A stretch of DNA of 64,000 bases from Roseibium sp. TrichSKD4 (GCF_000148725.1 NZ_GL476311.1:379501-443500), one strand, 5' to 3'; positions 15,903 through 23,499 are shown, counted from the stretch's first letter. The notes: generated from the sequence alone by a model not told the origin. Made by a program: numbers and translations.

Positions 15903-16634
15903 ATGATTAGTAGTATTTTTGAACCAAACGTGCTGCAGCTATCGCGAGCAATAACAACGCTCTCCGATAGGTTATTGGAGCTGGGGCTCGCGGATGTCGT
16001 TATATCAAACGAAGTAAATGACTTAGAGATTGCGGCCCGTGAGTCGGGAAAAGCCAACCAAGTGGGGCAACACTTCAATAAGTCACTTAATACACTCCCA
16101 CCCAACAGTGTGCTATGGGCTGGTGTTTATGATGTCGATGGTAATTGTGTTGGTACAGTTGCGGCAAAATACTTGGATGTACGAGGGAAGAGTCTGGAGA
16201 GGCATCTGGTTGAATACTTGGAGAGGGTGTTTAAATCGGAGAACGGTGAGCAAGTATCGTTAAATCGAGGTTCTATATCTTTCCTAGAATTGGTGGAAGG
16301 TCCGTTTGTTTATGTGGGCGAGGGGCATGTTAAGAAAGAATGGCGGGGCAAGAATATTCTCGGGCTTTTGCAAAGGCTGCTGATTCTAGCTGCTTACTCA
16401 CGCTGGCAGCCAAATTTACTCTATGGATTTATGCGCCCAGAAAAGATCAGAGGTAGTTACCACACAAAGTGGGGTTACACATTGGCGCGCCCTAGTGGAT
16501 TCAATTGGAGGAGCGGGCCAGCCGAGAAGGACTGGTTTGACCCATATTTCGTCGGGGTAGGGACTGAGGGGATTTGCCGTTTGGTTTGGGATCCGTTAGG
16601 CGAGGATGCGTTCCGACGTCGTGAGAATAACTAA
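15903..16634 (+). CDS. hypothetical protein, GNAT-like fold suspected
   Basis: A 243-residue protein. The segment at about 133-190 (YVGEGHVKKEWRGKNILGLL, later SYHTKWGYTL) resembles the acetyl-CoA-binding core of GNAT acetyltransferases (V-x-x-x-[RQ]-G-x-G-like loop, then Y-x-K-x-G), but the loop is not canonical. There is no signal peptide. It is divergent from the leftward operon and shares its operator region. Its last 134 bp overlap the opposite-strand gene at 16501-17082. It is probably a lysogeny-associated accessory gene. Confidence 0.55.
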   Translation: MISSIFEPNVLQLSRAITTLSDRLLELGLADVVISNEVNDLEIAARESGKANQVGQHFNKSLNTLPPNSVLWAGVYDVDGNCVGTVAAKYLDVRGKSLERHLVEYLERVFKSENGEQVSLNRGSISFLELVEGPFVYVGEGHVKKEWRGKNILGLLQRLLILAAYSRWQPNLLYGFMRPEKIRGSYHTKWGYTLARPSGFNWRSGPAEKDWFDPYFVGVGTEGICRLVWDPLGEDAFRRRENN

Positions 16635-17082
16635 GTAAAAACGGAGCACCAAGACTTGTCTGAAATGGCAAAATCAATCTCTGATAACGTAGTTTGAGGT
16701 CGGTGGTCTGGGAGTGTTGTAGGCTGGTCGAAACTAGTTCAAATGTTGGCCGGTTTGTCTGCAGGGTGCGTTTGTATCCTTGCTCAATAAGGTTGATATA
16801 CTGTTTGTTTAAAGTAGAAACCGCGCTTTCAGGCTGCTCCGCCCACTCGTTTCCCAGTAGTTGAGCCGCAAGTGATTGTTCACCACACAGCAACATTTCT
16901 GGTTTGCTGGCAGTCGTCATGCTTCCATCGAAAATCAGTAGTAATGGCGCTAAGGAAATTAACTCATCACAGAGAATGCCGTTGTTGGCATACCAAACCT
17001 CAAGAAGCCTTCTCGCTTCTTCATCAGCCCCACCGGACAAAACGTCGGTGATATTCAATTCTTGGACAAAGTTTTTTGTCAT
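16501..17082 (-). CDS. hypothetical protein downstream of repressor, PAS-like region
   Basis: A 193-residue protein. The ATG overlaps the preceding stop (ATGA), so it is coupled to the 85-residue gene. Residues about 130-155 (LRYQRLILPFQTSLGAPFLLSYSHD) resemble the end of the PAS_5-type domains common in Alphaproteobacteria; the C-terminus is polar. The last 134 bp are antisense to the 3' end of the gene at 15903-16634, so one of the two could be longer than its functional part. Being downstream of the repressor, it is probably expressed in the lysogen. Confidence 0.55.
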   Translation of the reverse strand: MTKNFVQELNITDVLSGGADEEARRLLEVWYANNGILCDELISLAPLLLIFDGSMTTASKPEMLLCGEQSLAAQLLGNEWAEQPESAVSTLNKQYINLIEQGYKRTLQTNRPTFELVSTSLQHSQTTDLKLRYQRLILPFQTSLGAPFLLSYSHDVGTHPRLTDPKPNGKSPQSLPRRNMGQTSPSRLARSSN

Positions 17083-17336
17083 TGTTTACGAGCGGCATTA
17101 TGGAGCGCAGCTGAAACAATGGGGTCAAGCCAATTGTAAAATCTATCTATTTGATGAACTTTGAGCTCTCTTGGATTGGAGTGCCCGTAGAATCTGATGC
17201 AAATGATAACTGCGAAAATGTAACATCCTGAAATCTCGGCGGCGTCGAGCAAGTCGTGCAGCTGCTCATGTCTATTAAGCGCACGCTCGCCCACATACAG
17301 GTGCTTGTATTTCAAGTAATGCGGGCAATTGTCCAT
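17079..17336 (-). CDS. small hypothetical protein downstream of repressor
   Basis: An 85-residue protein with a hydrophobic centre (about 37-50, CYIFAVIICIRFYG) that might be a short membrane segment or a buried core. It starts 78 bp after the repressor gene on the same strand and is translationally coupled to the following gene. Genes at this place are often lysogenic-conversion or superinfection-exclusion genes; no family recognised. Confidence 0.5.
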   Translation of the reverse strand: MDNCPHYLKYKHLYVGERALNRHEQLHDLLDAAEISGCYIFAVIICIRFYGHSNPRELKVHQIDRFYNWLDPIVSAALHNAARKQ

Positions 17337-17414
17337 AATCTACTATCCCAAACATACGATGCGTGAGGTATGCGAGCCAGATTACGCAGCGTGAGCGTGA
17401 AATTGTCGTGAAAT

Positions 17415-17813
17415 TTAACTGGAGCCTTTTTTATTGGCCAATTTTTCCGCGTAGATCATCCAATGCATTTTAGAAAATTTGATCCTTGGTCCAGGGCCGC
17501 CCAGATACTCTTCTTCTAGCTCCTTTGCCTCTCTATATGCTTCCATAAATAGTTCTTCGTCTTCGATCCCGCTCTCAAGTAATTGGGCGGTAAAGGTAGA
17601 GTCCTTCGTAGGGCGCGTTCCAAAAATAAGCCAAGTGACGTCAACCGAGAATCTTCTGGCATATTTTGCCGCTATTTCCTCGTTAAAATCCCGGTTGCCA
17701 TTCTCATGCGAGATGTAAGTCGACAGGTTCACGCCTAGGGATTCTGCCGCGGCTGTTGCCGAGGCGAAACCTGCATCTTTCCTCGCTTTTCTCAATCGAT
17801 CATTTTTGTCCAT
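17415..17813 (-). CDS. CI-like XRE-family repressor
   Basis: A 132-residue protein counted from the ATG at 17813 (MDKNDRLRKARKDAGF), which aligns with the usual start of XRE domains; an upstream ATG at 17864 lacks a ribosome site. The helix-turn-helix covers about 5-60 (ATAAAESLGVNLSTYISHENGNR). The C-terminal half is short and acidic, with no LexA/S24 peptidase motif, so induction is not by RecA-type self-cleavage in the usual way. It is divergent from the Cro-like gene, with the operator region between. Confidence 0.8.
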   Translation of the reverse strand: MDKNDRLRKARKDAGFASATAAAESLGVNLSTYISHENGNRDFNEEIAAKYARRFSVDVTWLIFGTRPTKDSTFTAQLLESGIEDEELFMEAYREAKELEEEYLGGPGPRIKFSKMHWMIYAEKLANKKGSS

Positions 17814-17864
17814 GAATACGCCGACAGTCGTTGGTGCTGAGTTACAGCGGAGAGCTAAGCGCAT

Positions 17865-17935
17865 TTTTTCATACCATTGGTGTTGACATAAATGATACGA
17901 TACGTATCAATCGTACGAACGATTGGGGGTGCTAG
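17865..17935 (+). promoter_or_regulatory. immunity operator/promoter region (OR-like) between repressor and cro
   Basis: A rightward promoter has TTGACA at 17883-17888 and TATCAA at 17905-17910 (spacing 16). The 13-bp inverted repeat ATACG-ATA-CGTAT lies at 17895-17907, covering the spacer and start of the -10 box. A second inverted repeat, AATCGT-N4-ACGATT, is at 17909-17924. The first repeat recurs at the leftward early promoter, which identifies it as the likely repressor or Cro operator. Confidence 0.75.
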
Positions 17936-18202
17936 GTGCCTTATACGAAACTTCGTTCGATAAGAACTGCTCTTGGACTGTCTCAGGAGGCTGTGGCTCA
18001 ACAGCTTGGTACCACTCAGGCTACAATCAGCCGCTTGGAATCCGGTGTACATTCGCCCCGCGGGATGGTGCAGCGCGCAATTGAGCAATGGATAGCTGCC
18101 AAGGCGCCACTCCTGCATTCAGGTGATGGTGTTTCATCCGAGAAACAATCTTCCAATCTGCCCAATGTGTCACCCCGTAATTCCGAAGGAGCTACGGGAT
18201 GA
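17936..18202 (+). CDS. Cro-like XRE-family regulator
   Basis: An 88-residue protein starting with GTG after GGGGGTG. Residues 1-55 are a classic helix-turn-helix (LRSIRTALGLSQEAVAQQLG, TTQATISRLESGV), followed by a short polar tail. It is divergent from the CI-like gene across the operator region and is the first gene of the rightward early operon. Its stop overlaps the start of the CII-like gene. Confidence 0.8.
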   Translation: MPYTKLRSIRTALGLSQEAVAQQLGTTQATISRLESGVHSPRGMVQRAIEQWIAAKAPLLHSGDGVSSEKQSSNLPNVSPRNSEGATG

Positions 18203-18696
18203 TGGTCCGGCCTACCACAGAGCATGATCGGCGCGCGCTGAAGACAAGTGTCCGGAGCACACTTCGCGCGGCGGGGAGCCAGACCGAGGCTGAACAGGCG
18301 ACGCGGGTTAGCCAGCAAACCCTTTCGACCTATGGCTCAACCAACCCGCGTCATGCCGATTGTCACATGCCGATTGATATCGTGATGGACCTTGTCATGG
18401 ACACGCATGACACATCGATCCTGAACACGATGTGCCGCCTTGCCCATGGTGTTTTTGTTCCGTTTCAGAACTGCACCAAACGCCCGACCGCCTGGACGCA
18501 AGGATTAAGCGAGGTGGTTCGCAAGGGGGCCGAGGTTTCCGAGCGGGTGCTGAAAGCGCTTGAGGATGACGGCGAGATTTCGCCCGAGGAAGTGCGCGAC
18601 TACAAAATGATCGATGCCATCGACGGCAATATTCAAGCGCTCTTGATGATCCGCGCCCGCCTTCTGGAAGTTTCCGAGAAGGGGGGCGGGCAATGA
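18199..18696 (+). CDS. CII-like (CP76-type) phage regulatory protein
   Basis: A 165-residue protein coupled to the Cro-like gene by an ATGA overlap. Residues about 18-75 form a helix-turn-helix-like region (AEQATRVSQQTLSTYGSTNP, then PIDIVMDLV), resembling the phage regulatory CII family also called CP76. The C-terminal half is helical. Such proteins help choose between lysis and lysogeny or regulate replication genes. Confidence 0.65.
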   Translation: MMVRPTTEHDRRALKTSVRSTLRAAGSQTEAEQATRVSQQTLSTYGSTNPRHADCHMPIDIVMDLVMDTHDTSILNTMCRLAHGVFVPFQNCTKRPTAWTQGLSEVVRKGAEVSERVLKALEDDGEISPEEVRDYKMIDAIDGNIQALLMIRARLLEVSEKGGGQ

Positions 18697-18704
18697 GTAT
18701 TGTT

Positions 18705-19478
18705 TTACGCGACGGGCATTCCAAGCAACTCCTCGGAGAGTTGGTTAATCAGCTCTACTTCTTCTTGGTGTCGAGCGCCATCTGCATCCATAACGGCAAC
18801 AGCTGCCGTAATGAGGCTGCTTATCTGATGGGGCGGGCAACTCCTGAGGTCGTCGCAGGTTCTCAAAAGCGATTTTTCAGTAGGTCTTACTCTTTTGAAA
18901 AACGCACGAATCTTTTTGGTGTCCGGCTTCAGTCCGTTTTCCTCGGCGATTGCGAGGCAATGTGCGGTGCCGACAGATATCTCGCACTCCTGCATGACGT
19001 GATCACTAAGACTAACGGCGGCCAAAATCTGAACGTGAGGACGGATTATGTCGCGGGCATCGTCCCAAGCCTCTTTGGGGGATTGCTTCAGTTCAAAAGA
19101 CGCGGGCATTCCGAAGGTGTCTTTGAGAAACTGTTCAACGTTTTCATGCACTTCACCGTCGTAATCGAAGCAGGTCAGGATACGGTCTGCCCTAAAACTC
19201 CGGTCTGCTTTGCGTTCATGGCATTTGCCGTAAAGGAGAACGTGGTTGGCGGTGTTCCGTTTAATCCCCCAAACAGTGATACGGCGTGTGGATATTCGTC
19301 CTTTGCTGTCTTTGTATTCAATCATGAAGGACTGCCCTTCGGCAGTGCCGACATCGTTTTGCTCGTATGGTTCTTCTTCAGGCAGGTCATCGCAGGGAAG
19401 AACGATATCTCTCGGTGGTGGTGGTGTGATATCTCCCCGAATATCAAGAAGCGTACGGGCCGCGTTGAGAAACGACAT
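18705..19478 (-). CDS. WYL-like domain plus TerB-like domain protein
   Basis: A 257-residue protein from the ATG at 19478, chosen because GGAGG lies 8 bp upstream; the frame is open to 19547. Residues about 50-110 (FMIEYKDSKGRISTRRITVWG, YGKCHERKADRSFRADRI) match the WYL fold, an Sm-like ligand sensor. Residues about 195-255 resemble TerB (AAVAVMDADGARHQEEVELI). It has no N-terminal DNA-binding domain of the usual WYL regulators. It is encoded against the early operon, so it has its own promoter. A long open frame on the other strand is a shadow. Confidence 0.75.
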   Translation of the reverse strand: MSFLNAARTLLDIRGDITPPPPRDIVLPCDDLPEEEPYEQNDVGTAEGQSFMIEYKDSKGRISTRRITVWGIKRNTANHVLLYGKCHERKADRSFRADRILTCFDYDGEVHENVEQFLKDTFGMPASFELKQSPKEAWDDARDIIRPHVQILAAVSLSDHVMQECEISVGTAHCLAIAEENGLKPDTKKIRAFFKRVRPTEKSLLRTCDDLRSCPPHQISSLITAAVAVMDADGARHQEEVELINQLSEELLGMPVA

Positions 19479-19564
19479 TTCAAAATCCTCCAAATCAAAC
19501 GAGGCGATAGCACCAAATACCGCCGTGAAAGTCGAGTCCGTTCTCATGTAGAGAGACTGGCAGC

Positions 19565-19711
19565 ATGATCGGCCTGTTTCTCACATTCTGTGACCGGTTT
19601 TTCGATCTGCTGTCTGTGGCGGCTGCTGAGCGCAATGCCGATGAGGTGCGCTGGCGTCGCCAGATCGGGCGTGACTTCGGACCTTTGCCGGAAAGTGGAG
19701 GGCGCTGGTGA
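19565..19711 (+). CDS. very small hypothetical phage protein (48 aa)
   Basis: ATG at 19565 to TGA at 19711 encodes a 48-residue peptide with an amphipathic first half (MIGLFLTFCDRFFDLLSVAA) and a basic, Arg/Trp-rich second half. It runs in the direction of the early operon between two opposite-strand genes. The ribosome site is weak. A membrane-associated peptide is possible. Confidence 0.35.
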   Translation: MIGLFLTFCDRFFDLLSVAAAERNADEVRWRRQIGRDFGPLPESGGRW

Positions 19712-19725
19712 TGGGGGCTGGCAAA

Positions 19726-20214
19726 TCAAACAAAGGTAATTGGGCCGCGCTTTGGTTTGAAGAAAAAATGCGGCTCGGTCTTGCACACAAAGCACTGTTT
19801 AAAATCCAAACCGCCCTGCAGAATGCTTATTCGACCGTCCGCATAGCAATATGGGCAGGCGTAGTGCAGGGGCTCTTCGTTGGTATGCGCCTCTTTGAGG
19901 CGATACACCGTGTAACCGCCTGGCGTTTCACAAAGCTCATAGCGACCAAGCTTGGACTGCGCGTTATCTGCGTTCAGTATCGCCTCTTTGAGCTCAATCA
20001 GCTGCTCCTTGAGCGCAAGATTGGCCAGCTTTGCGTCTGCGACCTCATTGGCGAGGGAGGTGACGAGGCTCTCAAGTTCCGGATCAGGCGTCGCCTTCGA
20101 CTTGCGCGCGAGTGTCTTCAGTTTTCCAACAATGTCGAGGGCGCTGTTGGTGTGCCGAAGTCCGGTGCCAATCGTGTGCGCATTTTGACTAACGAGATCA
20201 AGAATATCGACCAT
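19726..20214 (-). CDS. coiled-coil protein with C-terminal zinc ribbon
   Basis: A 162-residue protein from the ATG at 20214 (GGAG 5 bp upstream). Residues about 25-85 are coiled coil (ELESLVTSLANEVADAKLAN, ALKEQLIELKEAI). Residues about 119-150 hold CPYCYADG and CFVCKTE, two CxxC pairs of a zinc ribbon. It is encoded against the rightward early operon, like the WYL protein. No enzymatic motif; a nucleic-acid-binding role is likely. The long plus-strand frame over the same region is a shadow. Confidence 0.65.
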   Translation of the reverse strand: MVDILDLVSQNAHTIGTGLRHTNSALDIVGKLKTLARKSKATPDPELESLVTSLANEVADAKLANLALKEQLIELKEAILNADNAQSKLGRYELCETPGGYTVYRLKEAHTNEEPLHYACPYCYADGRISILQGGLDFKQCFVCKTEPHFFFKPKRGPITFV

Positions 20215-20375
20215 AGCCTGCTCCAAAGGCTGCAATTTGAAGGTGTGTTTTCTCTATATCACACAAGGATCGAATCCGTTCGGTTGGAGCGGAGACCGTC
20301 TATCGACCCTGTGGGTAAGGCTGCTGAGGCTAGGCCTACCAGCGGTTCGCTTTTGCCAGAGAATGAGGTGCGCTC

Positions 20376-20906
20376 ATGAGCTTGTCTGACACCCAAGACC
20401 TGAGCTGGGCGGCCTTGAGTGATGAGCAGAAGCGCGATGCCGTTTTTGATCAGCTGGTGCTCGGGCTGGATTTGGCCGGTGCAGCTGATGCCTTGGCCGT
20501 GATTTACGGCTCCGTTGGCCTGCAGCATGTGCGGTTGATCGTTCGCCGGTTTTCTCTTTCGACAAACCCGGCAGTTGTGGCGGCGCGCGCGGGCGCGGGC
20601 CGCGCTGCGAAAAGCAAAGCGCCTCGTGCACGGGCACGTGAGGCGGGTGCTGGCAAGGTGGTGAAGCTACGGCCTGTGCCACGCCTTACACCTTCTGTTG
20701 AGCCTGCAGCGCCGGTGAAACATCCGAACATTTTTCAAGTCAAGGCGCAGCAATGCCGGTTTCCGCTTTGGGGGTCGGGTGTTGTTGCCCCGACTGAAAA
20801 GCGGTTTTGCGGCAACCAAACGGAGCAGGGAGAGACCTATTGCTCGGCCTGTGCTGAGCGGGTTTTCCGCAATGACGAGCAGGGTGAGCCGGAGGGCGGG
20901 GCATGA
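20376..20906 (+). CDS. GcrA-like cell-cycle regulator, phage copy
   Basis: A 176-residue protein. The C-terminus (about 126-166) carries the GcrA family signature: CRFPLWG, then RFCGNQTEQGETYCSACAERVF with paired cysteines. The N-terminal 60 residues are helical and could replace the usual HTH, and the middle is Ala/Arg/Pro-rich linker. GcrA proteins recruit sigma70 RNA polymerase at promoters bearing CcrM-methylated GANTC in Alphaproteobacteria. The stop overlaps the start of a DNA methyltransferase gene, which supports a functional link between the two. Confidence 0.8.
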   Translation: MSLSDTQDLSWAALSDEQKRDAVFDQLVLGLDLAGAADALAVIYGSVGLQHVRLIVRRFSLSTNPAVVAARAGAGRAAKSKAPRARAREAGAGKVVKLRPVPRLTPSVEPAAPVKHPNIFQVKAQQCRFPLWGSGVVAPTEKRFCGNQTEQGETYCSACAERVFRNDEQGEPEGGA

Positions 20907-22024
20907 GTAACGTTTTGCAGTTTGTTGAGGGCAAGGTCGCTCTGCATGTGGGAGATGTGCTGGAAATGCTGGCAACGCTTCCCGACGAGAGTGTCGACTG
21001 TGTTGTTACCTCGCCACCATATTGGGGTTTGCGGGACTACGGCGTTGAAGGCCAGATCGGGTTGGAGCCGACGCTCGCCGAACATATTGCGCTCATGGTT
21101 GCGGTTTTCGAAGAAGTTCGGCGCGTCCTGAAACCAACGGGCACCCTCTGGCTGAACTACGGCGATTGCTACGCATCCAGTCCGAACGGGCGCAGTGCCG
21201 CTGACACAAAAGCGGAAGGCAACGACAACCGGACATTCCGGGATAAGCCGTTTTCTACTGTTCAGGGTGTATTAAAGCCAAAAGACCTCTGCATGATCCC
21301 GAACCGACTGGCGATAGCGCTGCAGGAAGCTGGTTGGTGGGTGCGCTCCGAGATCATTTGGGCCAAACCGAACCCGATGCCTGAAAGCATCCGCGATAGG
21401 CCGGCCACAGCGCATGAAAAGATTTTCCTGCTGTCAAAATCCGCGAAGTATTTCTACGACGCCAATGCCGTGCGCCAAGGGCAGCACAAGGTCTCGAAAC
21501 ACACTGTGGCAGGTTGGGCATCTGGGCCAGGTGCGCACGATACAATCAAACACAATCGTGGTAGCCGGAGCAAAGACACCAACAGCAGTGCCAGCCCGCC
21601 AAATTCTCGCCCTCACTCGCTTTCCGAATTTGAGGCTAGGCATAACGCAGACTATCCGGGTCGCAATCTTCGCAATTGGGAACCTGAGGCAGCACAGCCA
21701 GATGTCTGGAAAATAGCCACCTCTCCATTCCCCGGCGCGCATTTCGCTACCTTCCCTCTCGCATTGGCGCAACGTTGTGTCAAAGCAGGCTGTCCGAAGG
21801 GTGGAGTTGTTCTCGATCCTTTTGGAGGGGCCGGCACCACGGCAATCGCTGCGCTGGCGCATGGATGCCAGGCGCAACTGATCGAGATTAATCCGGAATA
21901 CGCACGGATCGCAGGGGAGCGCATAGAGCAGTGCTTTATGGGGCCCGATGAGCGTGCGCGCAGAAATGCCAAAACGGACCTTAGCGCTGGTCCGCTGTTT
22001 TCAGACCAAGTCATCGGAGCCTGA
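20903..22024 (+). CDS. orphan DNA methyltransferase (beta-class, SPPY)
   Basis: A 373-residue protein. The catalytic motif TSPPYWGLRDYG is at about 34-46 and the S-adenosylmethionine motif DPFGGAGTTAIAAL at about 308-322; this order (motif IV before motif I) defines the beta class of amino-methyltransferases. SPPY is compatible with N4-cytosine or N6-adenine methylation. The target site is unknown. No restriction gene is beside it. It is coupled to the GcrA-like gene (ATGA) and followed 2 bp later by a GapR-like gene. Confidence 0.9.
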   Translation: MSNVLQFVEGKVALHVGDVLEMLATLPDESVDCVVTSPPYWGLRDYGVEGQIGLEPTLAEHIALMVAVFEEVRRVLKPTGTLWLNYGDCYASSPNGRSAADTKAEGNDNRTFRDKPFSTVQGVLKPKDLCMIPNRLAIALQEAGWWVRSEIIWAKPNPMPESIRDRPATAHEKIFLLSKSAKYFYDANAVRQGQHKVSKHTVAGWASGPGAHDTIKHNRGSRSKDTNSSASPPNSRPHSLSEFEARHNADYPGRNLRNWEPEAAQPDVWKIATSPFPGAHFATFPLALAQRCVKAGCPKGGVVLDPFGGAGTTAIAALAHGCQAQLIEINPEYARIAGERIEQCFMGPDERARRNAKTDLSAGPLFSDQVIGA

Positions 22025-22026
22025 GT

Positions 22027-22278
22027 ATGAGTAGCAACGGAGTTGTGGGCGAACGCCTTCGCGCATTTGTAGAGCGCGTCCAACGGCTGGAAGAAGAGAT
22101 CAGGGTGATCAATGACGACAAGGCCGACATTTACAAGGAAGCCAAGGGCGAGGGCTTTGACACAAAAATTCTGAAAATGGTGATCCGCGATCTGCGCAAG
22201 CAACCGCATGAGCGTGAGGAACAGGCGGCGGTCTACGACCTCTACATGGATGCGCTGACGGGCGGGGGAGGTGTTTGA
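22027..22278 (+). CDS. GapR-like (DUF2312) DNA-binding protein
   Basis: An 83-residue protein matching the GapR/DUF2312 pattern: RLRAFVERVQRLEEEIRVIN, KADIYKEAKGEGFD, then LRKQPHEREEQ. GapR forms a clamp on overtwisted DNA, stimulates topoisomerases and acts in chromosome replication of Caulobacter and relatives. A phage copy may aid phage replication or compete with the host protein. Coupled on both sides to neighbouring genes. Confidence 0.85.
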   Translation: MSSNGVVGERLRAFVERVQRLEEEIRVINDDKADIYKEAKGEGFDTKILKMVIRDLRKQPHEREEQAAVYDLYMDALTGGGGV

Positions 22279-23021
22279 TGAACGTCCGCAATATCCGTTT
22301 CTCGGGGCCGATGGTCCGCGCCTTGCTTGACGGCAGGAAGACACAAACGCGGAGAGTTCTAACCATTCCGAGAGATTACAGCCACGCTGTCGTTTCAAGG
22401 CGCGGATCAGACGGCCCGCGTTATGTTCAGTTGACCCCTTCCAGCGACTACGTGTCAGCGCGCCAAGCACCACGGACATGCGCGACCGGCGACTTGCTTT
22501 GGGTTCGCGAGGCGTGGCGCACCCCTGAAAGCCTTGACCATCTGTCTCCGAAGCAGATCGAGGCGCGGTGCAAGGAACTTGGATACCACGGCCCTTGGTG
22601 CCCACGGGTAACCGAAGCTGACAACCACGCGCATCAATGGTTAGGGGGAGACGGATTTCGTGAAGGTGAACCCGTTGGCAGGTTTCGAGCTTCTATGCAC
22701 ATGCCCCGTTGGGCGTCACGCATCACCTTGAACGTGACCGATGTCAGGGTGCAGCGATTGCAGGAAATCAGTGAGGCTGATGCGAAGGCTGAGGGTATCC
22801 GTCCGCTACCAATGCAGTCAGAAACGGATTCTAGTGCGTGGTGGGAAAGTGACTATGGAGAAAACCAGGCGCGAACACCAGTAGCGTCGTTCCGCAAGCT
22901 CTGGAATAGCCTCAACGATAAGCGCGACAACGGATGGGATACTAATCCTTTGGTAATCGCAGTCTCCTTCGAAGTCATCAAGGCCAATGTCGATACCGTA
23001 TTGAGCGAGGTGGCCGCATGA
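22278..23021 (+). CDS. phage protein with ASCH/PUA-like N-terminal motif
   Basis: A 247-residue protein; the ATG at 22278 overlaps the GapR stop (TGATG). The N-terminus (IRFSGPMVRALLDGRKTQTRRV) is the hallmark of a widespread phage family, and the folded parts (GDLLWVREAW and later RWASRITLNVTDVRVQRLQEI) resemble ASCH/PUA-like domains that bind RNA or modified nucleic acids. The exact role is unknown. Member of the early operon. Confidence 0.7.
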   Translation: MNVRNIRFSGPMVRALLDGRKTQTRRVLTIPRDYSHAVVSRRGSDGPRYVQLTPSSDYVSARQAPRTCATGDLLWVREAWRTPESLDHLSPKQIEARCKELGYHGPWCPRVTEADNHAHQWLGGDGFREGEPVGRFRASMHMPRWASRITLNVTDVRVQRLQEISEADAKAEGIRPLPMQSETDSSAWWESDYGENQARTPVASFRKLWNSLNDKRDNGWDTNPLVIAVSFEVIKANVDTVLSEVAA

Positions 23022-23230
23022 CCAATCACGAAGCCGAGCGCCGGTTTAATGAAGAATGCGCGGTGCATATTCGTGCCTATTGGGCGCGGCGCGGACGGGC
23101 GGTGAAAATCGACATTGTGGATGCGGCTGCCAGCTCGCGTGAAGGCGGGCGGGTGCGTGTGATGGCCGTTCGTTCGGACCTGCGCTTTACCATGCCGACG
23201 CGCCTGCAGGGCGCGGGAGGTGGCGCATGA
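23018..23230 (+). CDS. small basic phage protein
   Basis: A 70-residue Arg-rich protein (HIRAYWARRGRAVKIDIVDA) coupled by ATGA overlaps to both neighbours. Similar short proteins follow the ASCH-like gene in many alphaproteobacterial phages. No defined function; possibly nucleic-acid binding. Confidence 0.6.
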   Translation: MTNHEAERRFNEECAVHIRAYWARRGRAVKIDIVDAAASSREGGRVRVMAVRSDLRFTMPTRLQGAGGGA

Positions 23231-23499
23231 GCGTTGAGGCTGTCATTTGGGCAGAGCGGCAGGGCTTGACGCCGGGAGGTTTGCGGGAGCGCGTGCTGCG
23301 GGCGGTCGCGGGCTGCCGAGGCGACAAGAAGGCCATAGCGCTGGAGCTGGAGCATCTGGCGAATGAACTCGAACTCCCGCTTATGCTAGTCACCTCGGCT
23401 CTGATCTGGCTTGTGTCCAATGGTTTTTTGCGCGCGCCGCATGGGCTGGGGCGCTACTGCACGGTGGTGCTGGCCATGGATGCGGAGGGCTGCTCATGA
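23227..23499 (+). CDS. small helical phage protein
   Basis: A 90-residue mostly helical protein (AIALELEHLANELELPLMLV) whose end may form a winged-helix-like unit (VTSALIWLVSNGFLRAPHG). Overlaps the gene before it and touches the next. Function unknown; a small DNA-binding protein is conceivable. Confidence 0.55.
   Translation: MSVEAVIWAERQGLTPGGLRERVLRAVAGCRGDKKAIALELEHLANELELPLMLVTSALIWLVSNGFLRAPHGLGRYCTVVLAMDAEGCS

Noticed and set aside
18693-19568. Long plus-strand frame (291 codons)
   Set aside because: It lies over the WYL-TerB gene; the minus strand has recognisable domains and a GGAGG ribosome site, while the plus product is Phe/Cys-rich without motifs.
19708-20379. Long plus-strand frame (223 codons)
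   Set aside because: Antisense to the coiled-coil/zinc-ribbon gene, whose CxxC pairs and ribosome site show the real strand.
21652-22605. Long minus-strand frame (317 codons)
   Set aside because: Antisense to the methyltransferase, GapR-like and ASCH-like genes; an artefact of GC-rich codons.
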